Assembly: GCA_030386875.1 (NCBI GenBank) | Contig: CM059562.1 | Span: 62,308,201 to 62,372,200 of the forward strand | DNA from: Morinoia aosen | Lineage: Eukaryota > Arthropoda > Malacostraca > Amphipoda > Talitridae | Reading direction: 5' to 3' | DNA length: 64,000 nucleotides | Part shown: positions 1 through 11,698 of the stretch, in pieces | Layout: each line of letters opens with the position of its first letter | How positions within the stretch are numbered: the stretch's first letter is position 1 | The notes under the pieces: generated by a model | Told to the model about the DNA's origin: nothing | The model's database searches: none | What the model saw: the letters and a program-made list of their open reading frames with translations, nothing else | Made by a program: the position numbers and the translations under genes

Positions 1-1753
1 TCCTGGGAATATCCATCGCAGTCCACATCTAAAGAATGGTGACCGGGAACAAACTTTACGCATTTTATGTTATTCATCACAAAATAATTGACAGAATTAC
101 ATTTTAAATCAAAAATTTGTCCGAGCTTTAATCTAAGCGTATTTCTAAGGCATATTCAAGTCTAATGTCCGACGTCAGATGCGACAAATAAGTTGTGATA
201 CTAAGAAAAGTCTTGTAAATCAGTCTATTTTTCGGTGCTAAATATTCGTGATCTGTGATGAATTTTTACGCTTAATCATTCAAAAACCTAACATTCAGGT
301 ACCCTCGTAACTCATTTTCAGTCCCTAGAAAACCGTGTAAAAATAATGATTTATATGTTAAATTTGCTATCAAGTAAAATTTGGTCAACACAACAAAGAA
401 AAAAGCCCAAAATTCAACAGTTGAAGTGCTAACTCAGCATTTGAAGTGGCTTAGAGCTGTAGTGATTGTTCATTGATGGTTTGTTTCAATTTTATTACTT
501 GCCTTTATTACATGTTTCGTTTTGAAACTAATTCCAGTGATATAATTTCGTTAAATACTAATCAACCCATCAGAAGTTTGAGATTGGTCATTGAATGCAT
601 TCACAACCAATTGCGGGGACCAAGAAGATTGTAATTTCATTCGCCACTCTTTTTTCACTCTGTTGGAGCGGCGTAAAAAAATAATCCGTGATCATTTTAG
701 GTAGAAAAGGTCTTGCGATATCGAATTTGCTTGATATGAGGACAAAGGACCTTCTCACGACAGTGGAACACACTTATTACATCTATTTTAATCAGAGTGT
801 GATAAAACTGAGTAATTACTGGGTAACTCATTCCAACAAGTAATAATTCTCAAACGGAAATTTTCTTGAAATATTTCTCGATTTTATCAATTTTATTTTT
901 ACATCAATATAGTATACTTCTCGTGTGTAATCCCGGGTAAGAATTTTTATTTGGGATTACGATCCGTCGCTAAATCAGCTTTTCTGTGAAATGTTGAAAT
1001 TTTAGCTGAAAAGCTCGCAAAGCAATTGGTAAATTTTCACACCACTGGCTTTGGTAAAAATGCTCGAATCAGAACTCTGATCAATTTTGTTTGCTTTCGT
1101 CTAACGAGCAACAAATTGGATTGTTTTTAAACTAGAATCTGAAAACTGGCGTCCGTGCAAATGTTGAAGCATTCAATCGCAGCATCATCGGATTAACACA
1201 CGCTTGTTCAAGCTGGAAATCTCAACTACAACACCAATATCTGAAGGCAGGAGAGCTTCATGCCGTCCCCCTGTCGTCAAGCAGACTTACACAAAATGTA
1301 CTTGCTCCATGCTATAAAAAATCAATCATGCTCCCAATAGTTCACTGAGAAGCCATTCCTCGGCCATAAACTGTCTTCAGGACTGATTGCCCGCCAAATT
1401 GGTTCTGTTCTAAGGCCAAAAACAAAATTATAACCTTTGGGATTCTGTTGATATCTTGTTTCTTGAGGAATGATACCATCTTTTATAGCATAGACCTCTA
1501 TTTTAAACAGTGAAATAAAATTGATGCAGAAAATATAATGTTTTATATTGTTATCAAATGAGTGTATTTTCATTTATTAGTTCGAATTTCTGTTCCTTTG
1601 AAAAGTTATATAATTTGTCTGATCATAGATAAACAATACTTTTAAACTAAACCAGTATTTTATTCAAGAGAGTGGTCGTTTCATGTGATATTTTTACTGA
1701 TAAAAAGAATCTATCGTTGATGTTCAGGTTTTCTTTCTGTTTTCATACCGTAG
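1..1753. other. AT-rich stretch, no supported gene
   Basis: I see no recognisable gene, RNA or mobile element here. A plus-strand frame is open from about 1135 to 1342 after an in-frame TAG and has a weak TAG acceptor-like start, but it has no ATG near its start and no convincing donor. Short minus-strand frames at 588-773 and 1322-1573 look like chance openings. Confidence 0.5.
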
Positions 1754-1874
1754 GATCTCCCAAATATGTTTTTTCTACGAGTATTATTACGCCACTAATG
1801 CTTCAGAAATCTAAAAGAGTTAAAAATAAGTTGCTCCTAGTTCATCGCACACTAAAAATCCTACAATTATGTGG
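1754..1874 (+). CDS. candidate internal exon of an unidentified spliced gene
   Basis: The block is preceded by a pyrimidine-rich tract ending CCGTAG and followed by GTAAGG, so it has both an acceptor-like and a donor-like edge. Read with two leading bases completing a codon, it is open for 39 codons (peptide begins SPKYVFSTSIITPLML) and rich in Lys/Leu. It ends in phase 2, which fits the next candidate exon at 2219 so that the junction codon is GGC (Gly). I do not recognise the protein. A chance open stretch of this size is quite possible in AT-rich DNA, so the call rests on splice signals plus phase agreement with its neighbour. Confidence 0.3.
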
Positions 1875-2218
1875 GTAAGGTGAAAATCTCACCAAACATA
1901 TGATCATAAGATTTACCATCAAAGAATAAAGCTGAACATTTCTTTCCATCTGTCCATTTTTAGCTGATAATTTGATACGAAATGAAAAAAATCAGCAAAT
2001 AATTTAACTAAAACAACGAAAACGAATCACACGTGTTTCAACAAGTTGTTACAACAAGCCAGACATGCTTCAATATGTTGCAATATCGGGATTTCAAGTG
2101 AATGCTAAAATGAATTCCTCGGCTTGAATACCCGGTTATGTGAAGCCTCATCTGTTACTGTGTTTTTGTTCAGCGTTTTTAGAGCGATTTGTACTTCGTG
2201 ATTTTATTTCCCATTCAG

Positions 2219-2324
2219 CCGCCACGCTTTGAAGCGAATATTCTTTGACGCATTTCGATATGATGAGAATACTGGAAGGCTATCTGTGGAATATGTTGAA
2301 GGGCTTCAATGTATTCATTTGCGG
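2219..2324 (+). CDS. candidate internal exon of the same unidentified gene
   Basis: A strong acceptor (TTTTATTTCCCATTCAG) precedes the block and a good donor (CGG|GTGAGA) follows it. With one leading base used to finish the previous codon, 35 codons are open. The peptide contains FFDAFRYDENTGRLSVEYVE, which has a balanced amino-acid mix unlike the flanking AT-rich DNA. The other two frames contain stops. It ends in phase 0, compatible with the candidate exon at 3939. No family recognised. This is one of the better splice-site pairs in the left part of the window. Confidence 0.35.
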
Positions 2325-3154
2325 GTGAGATCTGTCTGCTACAGCCTTGACTAAAGTCGTGAGCAATGTGGTTCTTCATTGAGCTAGAAAGACAAGCTTC
2401 GTTGATTTTTAAAAGTAAGGCGTGGTGTTAAATGGTTATGTTTCTCATAAACGAGTCATGAGTTTCATATATTAAAAACTCATTGAGCTGCTGCCCAATT
2501 TTAGGGCCGTGTAAAAAACTTTAATGGCATCCATGAAGTTATGCATCAAAATTGACACGAAGCAAATTTTTTACTTTTTGGCTGTTCTATATAGTAGACC
2601 TCATTGAATAGGAGGCTTTAATAATACGTATACGGCTGTGACATTTTCATGTAATTCTATACAGTACTCGAGAAATTATCACAAAAATCAAAAGAATGAA
2701 TTTAGTTGACTGGCTTAAAATATTTTTCATTTGGCAGTAATATGACTTCAAAATATTCGGCTTCACCGTAACTCATGTAACAGAGAAAAGCAGCACTCTC
2801 GGTGAAAATTAAGAAATATCTAAATGTTCTTCACTTGGAATGCCATGCATTGTATCAGAGCAATAAATAATGGAGAACTACGTCTCATTAGCATATGTCG
2901 TCAATAATATTAATCCGCGAAACTGTGGATCATGTGCTAGTAAACGAGATTAACGAAAACTTTTGAAAACGAAAACGCTTTGTACAACAACACCATTAAA
3001 AATATTACGGCATGACGTCATGGAAACAAGAGCAAGAAATGAAGTCGTGGAAAGAGCAAGAATTTGAATGAGTGCAAATTGTTCAAATCATTGAAATAGA
3101 GCCGAACGGGCTGAATTTCTGAAATTTTCCGTCGTTTATTAAAATCTCAAAGAA

Positions 3155-3301
3155 ATGAGAGAAGAGTTTCTGCCAGTTACCCTGATAAAAGGCAACCTGA
3201 AAAACGCTAAAAAGGTCGGTGCACACAACCACGATATTGAGCTGTACCACAGAGTTTTACATACCTATGCCTCAGATTACCGCGGACAAAGCACCGCATA
3301 G
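3155..3301 (+). CDS. short ORF, 48 aa, function unknown
   Basis: An ATG-initiated frame runs to a TAG. The predicted peptide contains KKVGAHNHDIELYH. The HNH spacing and preceding basic/hydrophobic residues vaguely recall the C-terminal H-x-H part of FLYWCH-type zinc fingers, but the upstream aromatic and cysteine residues of that domain are absent, so I do not call the domain. It could be a fragment of an old transposon or chance. It sits between two candidate exons on the same strand and would be intronic in that model. Confidence 0.15.
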   Translation: MREEFLPVTLIKGNLKNAKKVGAHNHDIELYHRVLHTYASDYRGQSTA

Positions 3302-3938
3302 AAGATGTACTTTTCCAAATAACTTGTAATGCTGTTCAATGGAACTTGCTGATGACTGCATACTATAATCGTGGAAGATATTGCCAATAGACTTTTCATA
3401 CTGAAATGATTTTTAGGCCCCGACTACGATCATAGAACTTTTAATTGCATCACATCGGATAAGGTAATGATCACTTCATGATGAACTGATTAGGATGAAA
3501 ACAGTTAAATGATGTTAAACTAAAATTTGCTCCAATGGCAAATACCTATTCTGCTATTAATGGATTCCAGGGTTCTACAAATAGGGGTGGGTACTGATTC
3601 ATTTTTGTAATTTTTATTTTTTTTGGTGGTGATGTATTCGAAACGTACAACTCTGTTGATAATTTGGCATTCATTTTGCCGTCATTTTATTGAAAATATC
3701 TGAGCCTAGGTAAAAAAATCTAGAAGAACAAAAAAGTATTTGATTTACTGAACAATTGATAAGTTTATTCAGAGGATGCTATTAAGTTTATTATGATTAT
3801 TAATATTATTACGATTAACTTTGTTACTGTTGATAATGGAAGTCAGCATTTCACAACTAGAGCACAAACTGAAATAGAAAAGTCCCCTTACGGAGCATAG
3901 TCAAGTGAGGCTGCCGATAGGAAACCTGCCTCTTGCAG

Positions 3939-4062
3939 AACCAACACGCTGTCGTGTGCTGCCTCTCCCGTAACTTCAGCCAGCCTGCCGGTGGAGAGAT
4001 GACCACGGACTTACTTGACGCTAGCGATATAATCCTGCGAGAGCTGCTCTCGGGTCTCGGCA
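3939..4062 (+). CDS. candidate exon in a GC-richer island
   Basis: The acceptor is CCTGCCTCTTGCAG and a usable donor is GCA|GTGCGT. The frame is open for 41 codons in phase 0 and includes an internal ATG; the peptide contains MTTDLLDASDIILRELLSGL, an amphipathic leucine-rich stretch. The block is clearly richer in GC than its flanks. The frame in fact stays open past the donor to about 4160. In the chained model it ends in phase 1 and joins the exon at 4379. If instead the ATG is a true start, this would be a first coding exon. Protein not recognised. Confidence 0.35.
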
Positions 4063-4225
4063 GTGCGTTGCAGATGTTCCACTGCTTTCCGTCTTTTTTG
4101 ATTTATAAACACCCAACGTTATGTGATTTGGATATCAATAAATATATTAGTGTCAAGTAAGAATCACTTCAACATTTCCGTTTCTCTTTTTGAATCATGT
4201 ATTGGAATAACTTTAAGATGAATGA

Positions 4226-4320
4226 AAATACTAAGCATTATTAATAATAAAATATTAAATATTTAATATTTAAATATTAAAATATTAAAATATTAAAATA
4301 TTAAAATATTAAAGTATTAA
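4226..4320. repeat. AT-only simple tandem repeat, period 8
   Basis: A run built almost wholly of TATTAAAA-type units, with about five clean copies in its right half and a degenerate left half. It lies in the putative intron between the candidate exons at 3939 and 4379. It contains no G until one copy near the right end. Confidence 0.85.
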
Positions 4321-4378
4321 GAAATAATATCAATTTTTTTTTAAATAAATTTTCCCTTCAGGTGAATTCTTATTCCAG

Positions 4379-4465
4379 ATTATTTGAGTTATCGTACCAT
4401 CGATCCCGAATTTCTCATGTTACGCGTCAGAGCAGTAGGTCTGGCAAGTGGAACAGAAATTAAAG
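4379..4465 (+). CDS. candidate internal exon
   Basis: The block lies between CTTATTCCAG and the donor AAAG|GTAGCA. A stronger pyrimidine tract and another AG lie 15 bases upstream. With two leading bases, 28 codons are open; the peptide contains IDPEFLMLRVRAVGLASGTE. It starts where a phase-1 donor (4062) requires and ends in phase 1, matching the candidate terminal exon at 4618. Other frames are stopped or less consistent. Protein not identified. Confidence 0.35.
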
Positions 4466-4617
4466 GTAGCAATAATTATTTTACTAAAGTATTCAAAAAA
4501 TGAATGAGCTAATATATATTCTCTGTTTTTTTTTTCACGAAAAGTATACTGATATTTAATATAAAAAATTCTCAACTGAACTTTCGCTTGTTAATACTGA
4601 TTAATTTTATCTGTCAG

Positions 4618-4697
4618 CCCCATATTGCTGGAAAGTGTGTTTCGAGAGCTACTCTAGTGCAGACCGCGATAGATATGTTGGCTCAGAGATAGACTGA
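4618..4697 (+). CDS. candidate terminal exon with stop
   Basis: The acceptor TTTATCTGTCAG precedes it. Using two leading bases (junction codon GCC, Ala), 25 codons are read to a TGA; the peptide contains PYCWKVCFESYSSADRDRY. The phase agrees with the exon ending at 4465. No close AATAAA was seen downstream, so the 3' end of this transcript is not supported by a polyadenylation signal. Confidence 0.3.
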
Positions 4698-4757
4698 AAA
4701 TTCCTTCATTTTTCAACCAGCATTAACAGATTCAACAAAATTAATTTATTCCAATAT

Positions 4758-4800
4758 TACAGTAGATTCTCGCTACAACTCAGAGGGGAAACTCCCTAAA
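4758..4800 (+). mobile_element. pogo/Tigger-like terminal sequence
   Basis: TA followed by CAGTAGATTCTCGCTACAAC closely resembles the terminal inverted repeats of pogo/Tigger (Tc1-mariner superfamily) elements and their MITEs, which start with CAGT and insert at TA. Only one end was recognised. I did not find a matching inverted copy nearby, so it is either a decayed element or a coincidental match. Confidence 0.4.
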
Positions 4801-5969
4801 AAAAGCCAACACTCGAAAAATTTGTTTCTAACTCGGGAGAAAACATATTAAGTCTGAACTGAACCTAAAGAGCGCAAGCCGAATATCTAGTCACCTTTAG
4901 ACTTCAGCCTATAAAATGCTAAATTTGTTTTAAATTCCCACGTTTCAGTTATGCATCCAATCTGTTAACTTGAGCGGTATGTAAATTTATTCAGTGAGTT
5001 TGTGGGGTCTTGACATCAGGAAAGTGTTTCCTAAAACAAGTTTGGAAGCACTACGTCTTCCGTGTTTAGAAGCCGAGTAAAGATTCCAACCTGAGAGCTA
5101 AGCTTATTTTATGTTCTTCTATGATAATTTAGTCTCTATCAGTTTCTCTGAGGATTATCTAAATTTTATTTAACACTATTAGCGCTATATCTCGGGACGA
5201 AGGCTCAAATTACAGGTTCTATATCAATAACTGTTTTTATAGAGCAGTCTGTTCTTATCAAATTGCTAGTAACATACAAAGGCATTGTGGGACCCAAATT
5301 GAGAGCTTGAGAATTCCTTCTAATGTGACTACTGTCACTACAGATGTTTAGAGAAAGAAGGCAGCCGTACGGCTTAGACGAGGGATAGGTTTTAAACTTT
5401 TCACATTGGCACAACTGTGCAACTGACTAAAAATTGTCCTGTCTACCAGCTTGTCTGCCCATGAGTATTTTTTGTGGTAAAAATTGAAAAATTTGAGCTT
5501 TTTTCTTTTTTCAACCGACGTTAAAGCAAACAGTACCAGGCATTCCTATCAGGATGCCAGATGCAGTGTGCCTAATTAAATTTTGTTCGAAAAAATGCTG
5601 GGCCTGATAATTTTGCCGTGAAAAACAGCACTTACAGCTTGATAACATAATTGTCGTCGTACGTACTCATCTGAATGTATCACTGTTTGAATTTGTTGGT
5701 GCGTTTTGAGTCACTTCAAAACTAGTTTCGGCTTCTTCATAATTTTAATTATCCTCTACTGGGTAAAAATTTATAGCAATATTCTCACATCCTCTGAAGT
5801 GGCAAAACAGGATTAAAACCCAAAAAGCTCCGGCTAATTCCAACGCGGTTGTGCATTTATTGCTCTTCATTTTGGTCATAAATTCGCATCATGATGAAAT
5901 CTTATTCTGTAAAGCGGAGAGTTTGCTGAGAGCAATAAGCAATAAGCCGCCTGTCACCGTGTTGACTCA

Positions 5970-6005
5970 GCTCGCGATATCTCGAGCATAATAATGCTCG
6001 CTTTA
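5970..6005. other. short perfect hairpin
   Basis: CGAGCAT, a four-base loop and ATGCTCG form a perfect 7-bp stem just after an overlapping palindrome GATATC and CTCGAG. No function is inferred. It may be part of a decayed fold-back repeat. Confidence 0.4.
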
Positions 6006-6566
6006 GAATCTCTCTTTCCGATGTGAGCGCCTTGGAGTCCGCCCGGAATTCTCACGATATTAACATATGAAGCACGGAGATGTGTCTAGGCCTCGAACTC
6101 AATATGCGAATGGCAGTGTCAGTTCAAACGAAGAGATGAAACAATTCAAAGTGTCTTGATATGTTCCAGAGTAACTTCTTGAAAAATAAAACAAATGACC
6201 GTTCAACCAAAGCACGTTTGACTGTCAGCTGGCTGTCAATATCCATCCCAAGTGTCAAACTAAATCTGACAAGTCCATTTTGCTATTTAATGAAGATTCC
6301 AAGTTATTTGAGTTTTCTGGATTTTTTATTTAACCAAGTAAGCCTGTTCTATTCATGCTATTCTGCATAAAATGTGAAAAAAAATTCAAGAAATAAATAT
6401 GAGAACTTTTCTCTTCCACGAGCGACGTCAACACAGAATCCGCGTAAACTCTCGATGAAATAACTGAGAGCTCTGAGATGGCAGCACAGAGACAATGATC
6501 CTAGAGTAATCACGTCAATTTTTGCAGGGTGAACTTTAAGTCAGTGAGAAAACTGACTAGCAGCGA

Positions 6567-6740
6567 ATGCTCCTGAGTCCTGTGAATGATTACGCCGGCA
6601 CGAAAGACAGTTACTCTGCATGGAGAGTAACGTCGGAGGATGAAGTATTCGAAGCAGAGGTATTCAAAACTAATGTTACTTTGCCTTTGAATGCAAATTC
6701 GGCTCAACCATGGAAAACTAGTTCTAAGGAGAGAGAGTAA
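6567..6740 (+). CDS. short ORF, 57 aa, candidate exon
   Basis: An ATG-initiated frame runs to TAA; the peptide contains YAGTKDSYSAWRVTSEDEV and then a Ser/Thr/Asn-rich tail. A good acceptor (CAATTTTTGCAG) lies 34 bases upstream and GAG|GTATTC inside could act as a donor. The composition is more protein-like than neighbouring frames, but no family is recognised, and the minus strand is also open over the same span (6510-6782). Confidence 0.2.
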   Translation: MLLSPVNDYAGTKDSYSAWRVTSEDEVFEAEVFKTNVTLPLNANSAQPWKTSSKERE

Positions 6741-7153
6741 AATCACATATTGAAAGTTCCGAGATGAATTACAGGTGTGCATGGGTTTCAGTATTATAGC
6801 TCGTGTGTGAGAATTTTAAAACAGAATAAAAAGTAACAACTATTATGCATCAATTCACATGGAATTGCAGAATTAAATGCATGATAATATCAAAACGCTA
6901 CATCCTAATTAATTTCATAAACTGGAATAAACACAAATAACGTAATCATTAAAGTTTTTTTTTCAGTATAGCATGGATTTAGGCAAAATGGTCATGGGAA
7001 AAATTAAACTTCCCATTACTTGGTAGAAAATTGAGTTGTACGTAACCATATTGAGATCAAAATATAATTAAGATGGAATTGATGCTGCTAATTCGGTCGC
7101 TGTTGATCGTTCGTTATACTTTCCTTCGTAAAACTCTCGTGAGAATTTGACAG

Positions 7154-7298
7154 GTCCCCTCACTGAGTATATCGCACTGGGTACTTTTTGCTTCAAGCAC
7201 CGCATGGCCGACAAAGGAGATGGATGAGTTCCTCGTCGAAGCTCTGCAACTGCTCGGATCGCGAGGAATTGAAACCATGTATGGACATCACCAAGAAG
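7154..7298 (+). CDS. candidate exon in a GC-richer block
   Basis: It follows TTTGACAG, with an in-frame TGA immediately before, and ends at GAAG|GTTTCA, which is a weak donor. One frame is open for 48 codons; the peptide contains EMDEFLVEALQLLGSRGIE. A second frame is open for half the block and looks equally protein-like, so the reading frame is uncertain. It lies on the same strand as the flanking candidate exons. Protein unrecognised. Confidence 0.25.
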
Positions 7299-7396
7299 GT
7301 TTCAAGAAATCTTTTATCTTTTTCAAGCCTGTTTGTGGACAAGTCTTCACAGAGACATATTTATTAAGATAATTATCAGTAGTGACAACCCAATCA

Positions 7397-7488
7397 AACT
7401 TTTTTGCCACCTGCATGCATGTTTTCCACCGCCCCAGTAATTAAATCGCTTTGGCGGCGAAAAACATGCATGCTCCGGTGAAAAAGTT
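7397..7488. ncRNA. 92-nt imperfect hairpin, possible pre-miRNA or MITE remnant
   Basis: Two arms of about 36 nt (7397-7433 and 7453-7488) pair with few mismatches around a loop of roughly 20 nt. Each arm contains GCATGCATGTTTT or its complement and a GCC/GGC-rich base near the loop. Size and shape fit an animal microRNA precursor, but a short decayed inverted-repeat element would look the same. Confidence 0.3.
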
Positions 7489-7499
7489 AGACTGGGAAG

Positions 7500-10357
7500 A
7501 GTCTGTTTCATGTGCTGTTGGTTAGGCGAAGTCGGCCTACTGCTAATTTAATTTCCTTTTCTTGAACTGCTCTTGCAAGAACAACACAACGTCCCTCATG
7601 CATAAATATGATGGTTATTATAATTTTACCACCAGAGTATTCACAAAAATGTGAGATTCGCACTCAACGTTGCAAGAGTTGGGCCTAAAAGTAGAACACT
7701 TGATGAATTCGTTCTTCAAATCAGTTTCTTGTTCTCAGAGTTATGAAACCCATTAATTAAATTAACAAAATTAATTCGAAACAAAAGGAGGAACACACAA
7801 TATGTTATTCACGCACTACTTTACTAGCATTAGAATGTACTCGCTCTACTTAGTAATATGTCTCCGCAGAACTCAATTAGTAGCCGCATGTACACGCATT
7901 CCTTTATAATTAGTCGTAGCTACACGTAGTGCTGAATTAGTAGTAGTTATTGTACGGCCTGTACTGAGTGTACTCGTACTACTTATTTATTAGTATTATT
8001 ATCTAGTTTCACTTCTTAAAAAAATAGTAAGTACATGCACAACTTAATCAGGACATGAAAAGGATTTTGGTCGAATTGTGCAAAATTTAAAGATATATCA
8101 TAATATAATTTATTGAGTCGAATAATTGAATGATGGCATGCGTTACACTGTGAGTGTGAGAGTCAATTTTTTTCTACATTCTGACAAGCAAATTAGAAAA
8201 ATTAAAAACTGCCTAAAAATCCACGTCTTTTGTGAGGACTTTGTCTTCAACGTTTTAATTGAAATGCTTCATTACCAAGCCATGAAAATAGTTTCGAAAG
8301 ATTACTACACCTTGGCAATCAAAATTGATCTGATATGCCAGCGATGACAAAAGACTTAAAACCTGAATTTTTCGTATTCGTATAAATTATGTTCTTACAT
8401 TCTCAGTCATGAATCATTGAACATGCTTTAAATGCTAACTTGCATCTCTGAGCAACACTAGATCCCAAATGCACGTTTACAAAAACGTGCTCGTACAATA
8501 TTGCCTCTCCCGCTTCTTTATTATTGAAAATAATTTTTTAAATGAAAAATGCTTGAAAAATTTGGGGCATTTTTCGTGGCGAACGCCCAATCTTTAAACA
8601 TATAAAATCTCGCAGAAATCAGTACAATTTAAATTCGTTTAAATCAGTGAGGCCTAGAGGAGCTTTCAAAAGAAGTTCGAGCAGACACCCTAGAGGAGAG
8701 TGTGTTAAATCATCAAATTCATTACTGCTGCGCATTAGCCTGAGCGTACTCGAAAAAGAATCCACTTTCAGTAGCAGTGGTGAGGCATGACTTTGTTGAA
8801 CGGGTTGTCACATTTGTACCCCAGAAGATGAAATCTGAGGTAGCAGATCATGCTGGTGAGGTGACATTCGAGCGAGAGATCTGTTCACGAGCACGCTGAA
8901 TGAACCGCTCAGCGCAAAGATTAAAACAGAGGACGAAATCAATATCATCTCACTACAGGCTGCGGCACCAACCATTACGGATTGTGACGTAAAAACAAAA
9001 AACGTTTTTTTTTATTTTCCAAATGTGTTGTCGCAGTACCACACTTACTACCATTATACGAGTAATCAGTCTCAACCTCTACGAATTACAAACCCAGGAA
9101 TAAATTTCCTGATAACGGCTATGAAAGTAGTTTGGAAGCAGCACGACGGGACTACATGAATATTTTCAAAAATATTTAATTTTCGTTCACGAACAATTCT
9201 GAGAAAACTAAAGGATAGCATTCTTCAGAGTCGATGCAAAATCTGAAAATAAGTGAAACTTCATCCTAATCCTCTGAGTCTGATTTGGTACGGGATGCGG
9301 TAACTCTTCGTTGATTATTGAATTTTTCAAAGAAAGAGAACGTTCAGGGCTGTGTAAAGTTCCTTAACGTTACAGAGGCAACGTGAATGAATCATAAGTC
9401 TCGTAATCTGAACCTTTTGAAATGTCCAAACTGCAATAGGTCAGGATATTTAAACGTTAACATATTTTTGATTTCTGTAAAGGCGAAAAGAGTCAATTTC
9501 CTAAGCTATCAATATTTGAATCGACAAATATGCACAGAAGGATTATTCGTACATAAGTAAATAAAATTCGAACTAAATTTCACTAGTCACTTATCTCCAG
9601 AAGAAATACTTTACCCCTTATAACTACGCCATTCAATTGATCCTAAAACCCATTATTCACAGTGTTAACAGTATGTTAATACTGATCAGTATAAATCTGA
9701 AAAGATTAGAACAGTTGGAAGAACTAAGGAAATATTGATAGAATCACTGGTTGTCCGTATTTTCTTTATTCCGAACTTAGGGTTAATTAGGCGTTTCAAT
9801 CTCTGGGATTACATATACTACATTTGGCAAGAAGACACAGTGACAGTGCGTTGCTCTATTTTAGAGAGATTGAATTCCCCTAACGACATGGAGAAGTGTA
9901 CCTATACTACCTAAAAAGACAGTAGCAATATGTGCAGTTGACACTAGTCCTGACTCATACTTATGGATGCTCAGGATTCATTTATAATGATCTCTAGCTT
10001 GCAATCGGGCAGCAATCTCTTTCTTCTCACTGTAAATTAAGACAAACATAATCATAATCACTAATCATTACTCGTAACTCTACAGTACTCGTAACTCATT
10101 TTTGTCAGAATAGAGGCCAACTTTGATGTGAATCCAAATGTCTGGCGAACATAATTATGTGAACTAATCAAGCTCTATCAATTGAATTTTGCGTGAAACT
10201 CTGAATACTCGCGATAAATCTTAGATCCGAAAGACGCCATTCTATAAACTAAGCTGTTGATTCACTGAGCATGTTCGGCAGATGATATTTAAAATAATTT
10301 CTATGTGAGACTTAACATGAGTTGGCCCAAATTTATAGATTTCTTCAGTCATTTCAG
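7500..10357. other. AT-rich stretch, no supported gene
   Basis: No convincing exon, RNA gene or repeat element was found. A 73-codon plus frame at 8126-8347 has no supporting splice or promoter context. In the left cluster/right cluster model this would be intergenic or intronic DNA. Confidence 0.5.
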
Positions 10358-10415
10358 GACTAAATGGTGGTGCCTACTTTGCATGTTGCCACTCCGTTCC
10401 GAACATGATCATCGG
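10358..10415 (+). CDS. candidate internal exon with strong splice sites
   Basis: The acceptor TTCTTCAGTCATTTCAG and donor CGG|GTGAGT are both near consensus. With two leading bases, 18 codons are open, giving LNGGAYFACCHSVPNMII. It ends in phase 2, which matches the exon at 11121 (junction Gly). A second frame is also open, so the frame comes from the downstream phase rather than from the exon alone. Protein not recognised. Confidence 0.4.
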
Positions 10416-11120
10416 GTGAGTATGAAGTTACTTGGAATATAGTCATTCTAGCAGTAGAAATAACCGTTCCTTACGAGGACACAAGAACGCATCCCACGTG
10501 TTTCGTATACAAGGGGAATTTAGAGAGTGAGCTCATATGTTTGTTGTCCGAGCGATCGCTGACCTCTGATGATCAACTGTTGGGCAGCGCTATGCTACTG
10601 GTTAGACAGGCCCTGATATTTTCGACATTGGCAGTAAAACTCAACTAGAAAACCATTTGGTTTCTGGGTGGTTTTACCGACAGCAAGTTTCCAAATTTTC
10701 TCTGTCCAAAGTTATCATGCAGCATATTGAAAGACAGCTTCCAGAGAAAATCAACGTAAATAGTTCTAACTGAACTCACAAGCAATCTTATCCTCATACC
10801 TGAAATACTGACAAACAAATTTGAACGAACCCTCTCGACGGATCAATACCAAATGACAAGGATTGTGAAGATTTCCCTCGCTGGTCGAATGGATTTAACT
10901 CTGACTGTCCTCCGATGGAATAATATAAATCATGATACAGAAATTTGCTTAAAAACTGATCGTTTTCCACAGCGTTAAACACTTTCGATTGCTCCTCGGT
11001 GGGAGCAGAGCTACTAAATACGCTGGAAGAGCAACAAAATACGCTTCATTTCAACATAACGAGTTCACGGAGAGAAATTGGGAAAAGTTTTTAGAAAATC
11101 TTATTTTTTTTCATTTCCAG

Positions 11121-11217
11121 GTATTTCAAGAAACGATCTCCTGTTGGTTGTACATATAAACCGCTGAAGGAGTCGCCCGATTATGTAGAAAATCTCAAGC
11201 ACTCATCGATTTCTTTG
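11121..11217 (+). CDS. candidate internal exon
   Basis: A very strong acceptor (TTTTTTTTCATTTCCAG) opens the block. After one leading base, 32 codons are read; the peptide contains YFKKRSPVGCTYKPLKESPD. The proposed donor TTG|GTTTGA is poor but occurs just before an in-frame TGA and gives phase 0, which fits the next exon at 11574. An alternative weak donor lies inside the block. Protein not recognised. Confidence 0.35.
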
Positions 11218-11573
11218 GTTTGAAACGAATTTTATTTAAATTTTACTATTATCATATTGTTACAATTTTCCAAAAATATTCATCATAGAAAATTGACTGA
11301 TGTAGTTAGGGTACAAAATACAACCGAAATTCTCTCAGATTTTAAATATTTCCAAGGACAGTGTTTTTTATGACTGACAGACCAAAACCTACGACGTTTC
11401 TTTTGAACTATTGCACTCTTGGTTCTCCTCGCTACTTTGTATGCCAAAATTATCGGTTGCGCTTGAAATTTGGAGTCAAATGTGTTGTAGCAGCCCTTCT
11501 CAATCCTAACAAAATGTTCAATGCGTACGATAAATTGTCATAATATCAGCTGCAACTCACTTGTGACGTCCAG

Positions 11574-11698
11574 ATTGGTTTCAAAAAGTGGTTGCAAGGC
11601 TCACTGTATTTTGCATCATCAGCCGTCGACACTGATCCATCGCAGTCTCTCCGACCCATTTATTTTTCTGTCGCCCATGTCCCACACTTCCTCCTCAC
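11574..11698 (+). CDS. candidate internal exon with strong donor
   Basis: The block follows GTGACGTCCAG and ends at CTCAC|GTGAGT, a near-perfect donor. Read from the first base, 41 codons are open; the peptide contains IGFKKWLQGSLYFASSAVD and a hydrophobic end near VPHFLL. It ends in phase 2. The next exon in the chain is not settled: a candidate at 12111 fits, whereas the exon at 12528 needs a phase-1 partner. Protein unknown. Confidence 0.35.

Noticed and set aside
10451-10524. Optional exon between 10415 and 11121
   Set aside because: It keeps the frame and has a GTGAGC donor, but its acceptor is poor and the flanking exons join in phase without it.
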